A stretch of 60,423 bases of DNA, taken from Oligoflexus sp. Its GTDB lineage: Bacteria > Bdellovibrionota_B > Oligoflexia > Oligoflexales > Oligoflexaceae. Position numbers and translations under genes: made by a program. The stretch spans positions 1 through 60,423 of the forward strand of contig JACMPP010000054.1 in assembly GCA_014377445.1 (NCBI GenBank). The letters are read 5' to 3'. A model generated the notes under the pieces. It worked only from the letters and a program-made list of their open reading frames with translations. It made no database searches and had not been told where the DNA came from. Below are positions 43,546-50,949 of this stretch, in pieces (within the stretch, counting starts at the first letter, position 1; the number at the start of each line of letters is the position of its first letter).

Positions 43546-44421
43546 ATGAAGCGGTATGGAATCAAACTCTTATCAGTCGTTCTGCTCTCGGCTTGTGTCC
43601 CGGCTGCAAAACCTGAGGTTCAGAGCCAGCCCACAGACGTGACCTTCGTCGGATCCTTCTCAGGATCGGCCGGAACCACCAAAATCTATTTCGCTAAAGA
43701 AGAAACACCCTTTGTCACCACAACGACACAAGGCGTCTTTCATATTCAAATTTCAAGGGCCCTGATTGAGAAATCCAGCGACCGACGCCTCTACTTCTAC
43801 AACTCCAATGGCGAGCAGGCCGTCTCCGAAGAAATTCTTGCCTTCGATAGTGGCGAGAAAAAGATCGAAGATGTGGAGCTGGCTTCCCCCCTCCTCATGA
43901 CCGGAACAGTTCTCGCCACCGTCAATGGCAAAGAAACCCCTGTCGCCGACGCTGAGATCATGGTCGGCCGCGAAAAGGCCAAGACGGATAAAGCGGGCAA
44001 TTATGAAATCGATGCCCCCCGCAATACAGAGGTCCCCGTGCTCCTCCGTAAAGAGGGGTTTGTTCAAACCCGCGCTTTGTGGAGGACCGAAGAATCAGAG
44101 GAATTCCGCAACTTCCACCTCTTCACCAAGCTTGAGCCCATGGGCAGCCTCAGCGTCCCCAGCACTGTGCGTTTTGCGGCCACTACAGTTCCGCTCTACC
44201 TGGAAAGCACACCCAACGCGGCTTTTGTTCGCATCGGAACCGCACCTTTTACCGTTTCAGCCGAAGCGGACAGCACCTGGCTCGATCTCTCGAAAGACAT
44301 CAGCCTCTCGTCAGCGACGGTTTCCGAGATCAATCTTTATTATCAGTTTGCTGACAAGGACAAAAAGATCATTGGACCGGTGCAGGTCTTCTCGCCCAAC
44401 AATAATTCGCTTGGTGAATAA
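43546..44421 (+). CDS. Putative lipoprotein with carboxypeptidase-regulatory-like domain
   Basis: A 291-residue lipoprotein (signal ending LLSAC; start at 43546 has GAGG about 7 bases upstream). The region about 110-180 reads like a carboxypeptidase regulatory-like (CarboxypepD_reg) domain: GTVLATVNGKETPVADAEI, then ITVGREKAKTDKAGNYEID-like sequence and a barrel of strands. Flanking regions are beta-rich without a motif I know. It is divergent from the deacetylase-like gene and ends at a strong terminator. Such domains support binding to sugar or protein partners; a link to the export locus is positional only. Confidence 0.68.
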   Translation: MKRYGIKLLSVVLLSACVPAAKPEVQSQPTDVTFVGSFSGSAGTTKIYFAKEETPFVTTTTQGVFHIQISRALIEKSSDRRLYFYNSNGEQAVSEEILAFDSGEKKIEDVELASPLLMTGTVLATVNGKETPVADAEIMVGREKAKTDKAGNYEIDAPRNTEVPVLLRKEGFVQTRALWRTEESEEFRNFHLFTKLEPMGSLSVPSTVRFAATTVPLYLESTPNAAFVRIGTAPFTVSAEADSTWLDLSKDISLSSATVSEINLYYQFADKDKKIIGPVQVFSPNNNSLGE

Positions 44422-44440
44422 TTCCGGATTAGCTGAGAAA

Positions 44441-44477
44441 AAAGGCCCGAAAGCAACTTTGCTTTCGGGCCTTTTTT
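44441..44477 (+). terminator. Rho-independent terminator of the lipoprotein gene
   Basis: AAAGGCCCGAAAGC and GCTTTCGGGCCTTT form a 14-bp perfect stem with a 6-base loop, ending in a T run. It could also stop the leftward speD transcript. Confidence 0.92.
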
Positions 44478-44583
44478 CACGCCAGCTCAAACGCCCCATG
44501 AAATCCGAGAGGGATGCTCAGAGACACATCCACAGCAGCAATCGACTCCATACTTTCTTTAACATTTGCATCTTAACAAAAAA

Positions 44584-45354
44584 CTATTCAGGCCATTGAT
44601 AGATAAGGCCGCGCATCTCGTTTTTAACCATATCGAGATACTTGCGAGTCTCAGGAGAATTCATATCAACGTCGCTGTTACCGACGAAGTAAGAACGTTC
44701 ATCCATCTTGGTACGCATCATCTTGGTTTGCCAGATATTCTCTGACTGAAGAGCCAGATCGATACAGTGGTACTGATCGACGATTTTGGGATCGATGTAT
44801 TCCTGGATACTGCGCAGTTCGTGATCCATGAACACACGACGGCCGCGCTCGTCACGCGTATAACCGCGCACGACATAATCGGCGATCACAACATCAGCAT
44901 CCAGTGCTTCAAACATGTAGTTCAAGGCATTGAGAGGCGAAATCTCACCGCAGGTCGCGATATCAATATCGATGCGGAATGAACAAACCTGTCCATCCGC
45001 ACGGAAATCAGGATAGGTGTGAGCACAGATATGGCTCTTATCGAGATGCATCTTCACGTCGCCGACGCCGCTGCCTTTGATATCACTCATAAGAACGAGG
45101 GACGAGGCGCCCCATGGCTCATAATCCTGATCCGATACGGCAAGAACATTCGCTTCGATGATATTACAGATACCGGTGAGGATCTGTGTCACGCGGGTAG
45201 CGTTATATTTTTCCTGAATATACTTTACGTAACTGTCACGTTCGGCTTCGTTGCGCGCGACGCAAAAGTCATAAAGGTTGAAACTCAATGCCTTCGTAAG
45301 ATTGTTAAAGCCTTCAAGTTTGATTGGGCCTTCGAAGGGAACCACTCGTTTCAT
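44584..45354 (-). CDS. speD: S-adenosylmethionine decarboxylase proenzyme (SpeD)
   Basis: Makes decarboxylated S-adenosylmethionine for spermidine synthesis. The 256 residues are very like the E. coli-type enzyme (264 residues): LEGFNNLTKALSFNLYD, DYEPWGAS, and the self-cleavage site HLDKSHICAHTYP, where Ser107 becomes the pyruvoyl group. RGYTRDERGRRVFMDHELRSI also matches. The ATG at 45354 has GGAG 6 bases upstream; the longer TTG frame adds four residues. It follows lptD by 13 bases and is probably co-transcribed with folC and lptD. No spermidine synthase gene lies nearby. Confidence 0.97.
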   Translation of the reverse strand: MKRVVPFEGPIKLEGFNNLTKALSFNLYDFCVARNEAERDSYVKYIQEKYNATRVTQILTGICNIIEANVLAVSDQDYEPWGASSLVLMSDIKGSGVGDVKMHLDKSHICAHTYPDFRADGQVCSFRIDIDIATCGEISPLNALNYMFEALDADVVIADYVVRGYTRDERGRRVFMDHELRSIQEYIDPKIVDQYHCIDLALQSENIWQTKMMRTKMDERSYFVGNSDVDMNSPETRKYLDMVKNEMRGLIYQWPE

Positions 45355-45367
45355 TGCTATCTCCAAG

Positions 45368-48300
45368 CTAATTTGATTCCACCGCGCGCGCGCCTCGAAT
45401 CTCGCGTTCGAGTCCTGGCGATATGTCCACGTTGCGGCGATTACCTAAAAAGATTACGGCTAACTGTAAAATGTAGTTAGCATCTTCTTCCAACTGGTTG
45501 AGATCCTTTTCCCTTAGAAACCTTAGACCCCAACAGCCTGATCGATCATCAAAGCCAATTTGATAAGATGTACCGTACTGCGGTTCATCCTGGCCCTCGA
45601 CTTGTTTCCGAATCAGGTTCGCACCGACCGTGATCATAGGTATGAGCTGCGTCGCGAGACCGACCGTAGTCGTCTTGGTTCGCTTGAATAGCAGAGTGTC
45701 AGTGCTGGGATCGAGCTCCGGGCTCTTCTCGAGTACATAACGCAGACCAAACTGCGTCGAATAGAAAGTGGGTAGACCTAACGCAAAAGCCAGCGAAGTA
45801 CTAGTCCTTTTATAAATATTGTAGAAAGCTGAGGTATCCAGGGCAAAACCCTTGTAATTCAGACCCAGGGAGGCGGATGGACCGATCCAGGATTCGTAGA
45901 GATTGATGTAATTGGTCTTCTGCGCCCGGATGGTTGCAGCTTGAATAGGATCCCCGTTTCTTGAGGCAACATCTTCCAAACGAGCATTTTCTTCGACTTG
46001 TCTGCGGCGAAGACGTTCTTGCTCTGCGTCATAAGAAATCTGTGCCGAAAAACTGATCGGTTCAATGCCATTTTGATCGACCATCTTATAGCGACGCACC
46101 AACCAATCCACTGCGCCATTCTTGTTTTGTCGATAAATCTCATCGACGGACTGCACGGACTTGTCTTTAACGGCCATCAGATCCCGACGGGCTTGTTCTT
46201 GAAGGTTGTCCAGTTCGGAGTCATAGACATCCACCTTCTCGACTGCGGGCGGCAGAGCCTGATCCACGCGATCAAAAAAGCGCCAGCGATGGCTGGTGCT
46301 GAGCGTGATTCGCTCATGCTTGACCATGACGTCTTCATCACGAATATCCTGGTCTTCGGAGAAGAGACGATTTCTATCGCTGGGCCGGTAGACGACCGGC
46401 GCTCCATTTTCATCTTTCTGATCGCCGTAAGGCCCTTCACGAATCACGACGGGACGATCGGAGAAGGTCAAGCCCCAATTCATGATGTGCTGACCGTAGC
46501 GGGCGCCTTCGATATCTTTGGGCTGGAGAAAGCCCGGTAATTTACCGGTACCATCGATCGGGAGGTTAAGGTTGATACCGGTTTTCCACGAGCGGATTGT
46601 ACTGTGGTCGATGTCGAGATTGGGATGTTCCACATAACGCAGCTCGGCTTCGGCGAAGTGATCCACCTTGATGATGCCATCGGTCGAGATCGGTGTGATA
46701 AGGTTGAAACCGATGCGGTTCCAGGTCCCTGATCCTAGCGTTAAGTCATCTGCAGTCGTAATAGTCTGGGGCAGGCCCTTTTCATCCACGCGAAGGGTCG
46801 AAATGCGGATCTCACCGTAAGTCGGCATATGCCACCAGCTCGCGGGAAAAATCCGGAAATACCGACTTTGAAAATCGAGCGCTCCAGGGATTTGCTGACC
46901 CGAATATTGTTTGGTGAGCAGGGAGTTATCCGCATACGAGGTTCGGAGACCTATGAAGAAATCCTTGCCGTCGAAATTCGCTTTGGCATTGGACGTACTG
47001 AAAGCGTTGGCATTGGCCTTCGGTGCAAATGCTGTCACGACTTCTTCCGGCAGATAAAGATCTTCCAGATAACGGTGATCGGAAACGATTTTGCCTTTGG
47101 TCACCAGCGAGAGTCGTGGCGCCAGGCTATAACGTCCAGCCCAATCCTGCTTCCCGCGCCAGGTGTTCGAAGGCGGGGATATCCCGTCTTTAATCGATTC
47201 CTCACAGGTCAATTTCTCAATGGGATCGACCTGCGTACAACGGGAATTCGTGTTGATGAAGTAATCCTGAAGATCGCGGCGATAGCTGCCGAGTTCGAGC
47301 CAGGAGCGATCGCGAATCGTTTCAAACTGGTAGCGAAACCCGGAGTCGCTGCGTGCTTCATAACGCGCTTCGAGGCCGAGACGGATGCCACGTTTTTGAA
47401 AGAGGTCGGTGGTCAGGGTTGCGTCGGAGTTGGGATTGTTCTCCAGAAACACTGGCTGCGAATAGACAAAGCCGTTGCGTGAGGAGGTCTGGAAACTCGG
47501 CATGAGAAAGCCCGACTGACGCTTGACCTTCAAAGGCAGCTTCAGAAACGGGAGATAGATGATCGGCACACCCTTGATGGTCAGAACCGGATGCTTCAGG
47601 TTGATATAACCTTCCTGCTGGGCGACGATCTCATCGGCCTGAAAACCCCAGGCCGGACTATTGTCGTCCGCACAGATACAGGGCGTAAAGATCGCATCGC
47701 GCGCTGTGTAGGTGTTGCCGTCTTTGCGTTCGAGGCTTTCACCCTGGAGTCGGAAATAAAGCGGAGCCGGAACCGCGTTCTTGGCGGCTTCGGCGCGACC
47801 TTTTTCCCAGAAGATACGGCGACGTTCAAAACGCTTTCGGCGTTCGACATCCTGCTGGGCCAACGAAGGGGCTAAGGATTTTTCGGTGACGAGATCCTGC
47901 TCAAGCAAACGTGTATAGCGATTGACGACGAGATCGTCCGGCTTGGCTTCAGGTGACAAGCGAAAGTTTTCCCGAATCTCCTCCCTTTCCTTTTCAAGAT
48001 CGTCCCGCCTCGTTTTCTTAGCGGCCTCATACTCAAGTTCCTGCGTCGTCAGACCCAAAATACTCTGGCTCACTTCACGAATCTTCCCCGGATCGCTGGC
48101 CACGAGCAAAGCGTTGTCGATCACGAAATCACTGGACTCCCAGTGCAGCGTAATCTTGTCACCGGAAAAGACCTGATTTTGATGGATAATGAGAACATGC
48201 CCACTCGCCGTCATCACTTTCGATTGGTAGGCCACGCTTATGTCGTCGGCTGTGATGACATAGCCGGCGCCGATGAGAACGACGTCACCACTAAAGTTGT

Positions 48301-48682
48301 AGTTGCTGCCGGTTTTATCGAAGCCAATAGTTTTGGCATCGTAGAGGACCGATGCTTGTTCGGTAAGCTTCAATGCACTTGACGCCGCATCTTCGACATC
48401 TTCGGGAACTGGAAATTGGGGATCGACAGGGAGTTTCGGCTCCGGCGTCACGGCCCCCGCAGTCGGAACACCCAGCAGACTCTGCTCGGCCTTTTCCATG
48501 GAGGCATTGTCGGACTGAACTGTCTTACTGGCCTTCTGCGTATTCTCTGAATCACGCACCGCCGCCGCCTCTTCCGGAGTGGCAGGGGCCTGAGGAATGG
48601 TCGGGAGGTTCTGGGCGATCAATCGACCCGAACTAAGGCTTGTCAGTATGAGGAGACCAGTCGCCGCTAATAATGCTCGCAA
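45368..48682 (-). CDS. lptD: LPS-assembly outer-membrane protein LptD
   Basis: Outer-membrane lipopolysaccharide insertase of 1104 residues, longer than the 780 of E. coli. Signal peptide about 24 residues, then a low-complexity Ala/Glu/Pro region to about 95. An OstA/LptA-like jellyroll at about 110-195 (GDVVLIGAGYVITADDISV, SGHVLIIHQNQVFSG) is followed by a charged helical insert of about 115 residues and then the diagnostic YLPFLKLPLKVKRQSGFL with SFQTSSRNGF before the barrel. A CIC pair precedes the barrel and one Cys (SGCWGL) lies near the end, so the LptD disulfides may exist in a reduced form. A TTG with AAGGA 8 bases upstream starts it; it overlaps folC by 50 bases. LptE is not seen here. 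Confidence 0.95.
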   Translation of the reverse strand: MRALLAATGLLILTSLSSGRLIAQNLPTIPQAPATPEEAAAVRDSENTQKASKTVQSDNASMEKAEQSLLGVPTAGAVTPEPKLPVDPQFPVPEDVEDAASSALKLTEQASVLYDAKTIGFDKTGSNYNFSGDVVLIGAGYVITADDISVAYQSKVMTASGHVLIIHQNQVFSGDKITLHWESSDFVIDNALLVASDPGKIREVSQSILGLTTQELEYEAAKKTRRDDLEKEREEIRENFRLSPEAKPDDLVVNRYTRLLEQDLVTEKSLAPSLAQQDVERRKRFERRRIFWEKGRAEAAKNAVPAPLYFRLQGESLERKDGNTYTARDAIFTPCICADDNSPAWGFQADEIVAQQEGYINLKHPVLTIKGVPIIYLPFLKLPLKVKRQSGFLMPSFQTSSRNGFVYSQPVFLENNPNSDATLTTDLFQKRGIRLGLEARYEARSDSGFRYQFETIRDRSWLELGSYRRDLQDYFINTNSRCTQVDPIEKLTCEESIKDGISPPSNTWRGKQDWAGRYSLAPRLSLVTKGKIVSDHRYLEDLYLPEEVVTAFAPKANANAFSTSNAKANFDGKDFFIGLRTSYADNSLLTKQYSGQQIPGALDFQSRYFRIFPASWWHMPTYGEIRISTLRVDEKGLPQTITTADDLTLGSGTWNRIGFNLITPISTDGIIKVDHFAEAELRYVEHPNLDIDHSTIRSWKTGINLNLPIDGTGKLPGFLQPKDIEGARYGQHIMNWGLTFSDRPVVIREGPYGDQKDENGAPVVYRPSDRNRLFSEDQDIRDEDVMVKHERITLSTSHRWRFFDRVDQALPPAVEKVDVYDSELDNLQEQARRDLMAVKDKSVQSVDEIYRQNKNGAVDWLVRRYKMVDQNGIEPISFSAQISYDAEQERLRRRQVEENARLEDVASRNGDPIQAATIRAQKTNYINLYESWIGPSASLGLNYKGFALDTSAFYNIYKRTSTSLAFALGLPTFYSTQFGLRYVLEKSPELDPSTDTLLFKRTKTTTVGLATQLIPMITVGANLIRKQVEGQDEPQYGTSYQIGFDDRSGCWGLRFLREKDLNQLEEDANYILQLAVIFLGNRRNVDISPGLEREIRGARAVESN

Positions 48683-50015
48683 GAGTCAATTCCTTTGGTG
48701 ATACCTTCATCTGTTTCAAGGCATAGCCGACAGCAGCGACAGAGCCACAAATTACCCAAGGCTCAGTAGGAGTTTCTCCCCCCTGAACCAATGCTTGCCA
48801 AGCCTCTTCCAGGCTTGCAAAAAAGGGTAGATCTCGATGTCGGGTTGCCAGACTTGCCAGGTTCCACGAACGCTCGTTCTCAATTCCAAAGAGGATGACA
48901 GGATGCAGCACAGAACGCAAGATATCCAATATAGTATCGTGGTCCTTGTCCTTGAGGACTGAGACATATCCCGCAAGCGATTTCTCCGGATAAAGTTCCT
49001 TCACAGCCGCTGCGAAAGCGCGCGCTCCATCCGGATTATGACAAACATCAATGAGGAATTTACGCGGATTTTCGCCGCGGCTTGTCACTCTTTGGGCACG
49101 ACCGGCAAGGGTAATCGCGGCCTTTTGCTCACCCTTACAAAACTCCGGCCAGATCGCATCAAGACTCGCCCATGCGGCGTTCCCGGGTTGCGATGCATAC
49201 CAATGATAGAAGGCCGTCGAGAGAGAAAGATTGTTTTTGAGGTACTGCGGCAGATCTTTAGTGATGCCCATAAGGGGCAGGCGGAGGGCTTTGCAGCCGG
49301 GTATATTGAGGACAATCTCTTTCTCTTCCACGCGGAATTCCCGCCCTCGGGTATAGAGGAGACAGCCACTTGCCTGCACATGAGCTTCGAGGAAGGCGGA
49401 GACCTTCGGCTCGTCCATCACCTCACCTTGCGCGCCCCAAAAAAGAGGTCGACCAGGACGGCTGATTGCGAGTTTTTCGGCGAGAATGCCGAGAAGCTCC
49501 TCACCCAGAAATTCTTTGTGATCGAGCGATACGCTGACGACGACCGAAGCCAGTGGATCGGAAATATTGGTGGCATCCCAGCGTCCGCCAAGACCGACTT
49601 CAAGCACTTGAAAGGCCGCCTTCTGTTCTTCGAAGATACAAAAGGCAAGGAGTGTGGCGATTTCGAAGAAGGATAACTCTTCGAAAAGCTCTGGACTCAG
49701 AGCGGCTTTGAGATCCTCGTGCGCCCGGTCTACCGTCCCGTCATCGATCGTCATGCCAGATATTTGAAAACGCTCGGAGAATTCCACGAGATGGGGCGAA
49801 CTATAAAGTCCGATTTTTTGCCCGCTCAACGCCATGAGCGCCCATATGAATCCACTCGTACTGCCTTTGCCGTTCGTCCCGCCGACCAGAACTGCCGGAA
49901 TGAGCGAAGCCGGCTTGGTCAGATGCTCATAGCTCCTGCGAATGCGTTCAAGCCCGGGTTTAATATGATTCGCGCGCTTGGCAAAAAGCTTTTCAAAATC
50001 CATAAGCCGACTCAC
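48633..50015 (-). CDS. folC: Folylpolyglutamate synthase/dihydrofolate synthase (FolC)
   Basis: Mur-ligase-superfamily enzyme of 460 residues that makes dihydrofolate and adds glutamates to folates. The ATP loop VGGTNGKGSTSGF lies near residues 43-55, followed by GLYSSPHLVEFSERF, FEIATLLAF, VLEVGLGGRWDATN and SLDHKEFLG; a VCHNPDGA-like DVCHNPDGARAFA block marks the C-terminal domain. All conserved blocks are intact. The annotated start is a GTG; Met5 at 50003 is an alternative and neither has a clear ribosome binding site. Its end overlaps lptD by 50 bases, so folC-lptD-speD read as one transcript. Confidence 0.95.
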   Translation of the reverse strand: MSRLMDFEKLFAKRANHIKPGLERIRRSYEHLTKPASLIPAVLVGGTNGKGSTSGFIWALMALSGQKIGLYSSPHLVEFSERFQISGMTIDDGTVDRAHEDLKAALSPELFEELSFFEIATLLAFCIFEEQKAAFQVLEVGLGGRWDATNISDPLASVVVSVSLDHKEFLGEELLGILAEKLAISRPGRPLFWGAQGEVMDEPKVSAFLEAHVQASGCLLYTRGREFRVEEKEIVLNIPGCKALRLPLMGITKDLPQYLKNNLSLSTAFYHWYASQPGNAAWASLDAIWPEFCKGEQKAAITLAGRAQRVTSRGENPRKFLIDVCHNPDGARAFAAAVKELYPEKSLAGYVSVLKDKDHDTILDILRSVLHPVILFGIENERSWNLASLATRHRDLPFFASLEEAWQALVQGGETPTEPWVICGSVAAVGYALKQMKVSPKELTLASIISGDWSPHTDKP

Positions 50016-50439
50016 GTATTGGGTTGTTTGGACTGCTCTTCAGCAATTTTTCCAGCAAAACGGTAGCTTTTGAAGCCGGAATACATTTTAAAAAAAATTC
50101 ATGAAAAGAAGCCTGAGTTGCTGTCCTAGCACCACTATCCGCAAGTGCACAGTATCACGAGGGCCTTGTCGAGATGTACAGTCCGCCAGAACAAATTACG
50201 AGACTTAAGAACTCGATACCTTTGTCAAAGAACGGGATTTTTACAACCTGCTAAAGACAATTTTCCCATAAATAACAAATATTTTCGCCTTGCACACCCT
50301 GAAACCTTGAACTAGTATGTCGTTAACTCCAAGAAAATATATCGGTCGACAGCGAACATCGCTCTGCATCTGGCATTGTTGTGCTTTGACGCAGCGTTAT
50401 GTGTCTCTCGTCGCCTGCTTACCAGGAAAGGTAACCTCG
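50016..50439. other. Divergent intergenic region upstream of folC and a Cys-rich protein gene
   Basis: No gene or RNA recognised over about 420 bases. An in-frame extension of the rightward gene reaches 50317 but has no ribosome binding site. Promoters for both directions must lie here. Confidence 0.45.
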
Positions 50440-50811
50440 ATGCTTTGCAAACGTTGTCCGCATCTGGTTCGTCACGGTCAGGTCGATGCTGAAACTCAGA
50501 AGATTGAGTTTAAGAGCATGTGCGGCCTTATTATGAAAAAGTTCTTGGCGCCGGAAATCCCGCCGGAAGAAGTTGTCAAAGGGAAGCCGCCACGCAAAGG
50601 CGCGAAAAAAGTCACCAAGAAAGACGAAGAAGAACCTGCAATGGAATGCATCAGCCATCCATTTCCTTCCGTCTTCGATTATATCGATTGCGCCGTCTAT
50701 CAAGAGACCTTCAAATCGACCTCGCGCAAGAACGATGTAATCCCTACCAAAGATTTCCAATACTCCGACGCTCTCTCAGGCAACTCCATCACCGATATGG
50801 AACTGCTCTGA
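50440..50811 (+). CDS. Small Cys-rich protein of unknown function
   Basis: A 123-residue soluble protein. It opens with MLCKRCPHLVRHGQ (CxxC) and has further Cys in KSMCGLIMKK, MECISHPFP and YIDCAVYQ, a spacing that could bind zinc or an Fe-S cluster. A Lys/Pro-rich basic linker (KGKPPRKGAKKVTKKDEEE) separates the first and second Cys groups. The C-terminal part is rich in Ser and Asp. The start at 50440 is chosen because it begins at the CxxC block with an AGG-rich site upstream. The family is not known to me. It lies alone and is convergent with secDF. Confidence 0.65.
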   Translation: MLCKRCPHLVRHGQVDAETQKIEFKSMCGLIMKKFLAPEIPPEEVVKGKPPRKGAKKVTKKDEEEPAMECISHPFPSVFDYIDCAVYQETFKSTSRKNDVIPTKDFQYSDALSGNSITDMELL

Positions 50812-50884
50812 TTCCCAAGTCGTGATGCTTTGATTTACAAATTAAGCTGACTGGTTTGCAAAGATTTCGAGGCTAATAAAAAGC

Positions 50885-50912
50885 GCCCACTGTTTCTTTT
50901 GAAACAGTGGGC
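50885..50912. terminator. Terminator between the Cys-rich gene and secDF
   Basis: GCCCACTGTTTC and GAAACAGTGGGC form a perfect 12-bp stem with a TTTT loop. On the minus strand it is followed by TTTTTATT and serves secDF; on the plus strand the T run is weaker. Confidence 0.88.
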
Positions 50913-50949
50913 TTCTTAATGTTCAGGTTTTAAAGACCGAAACTCGCTC

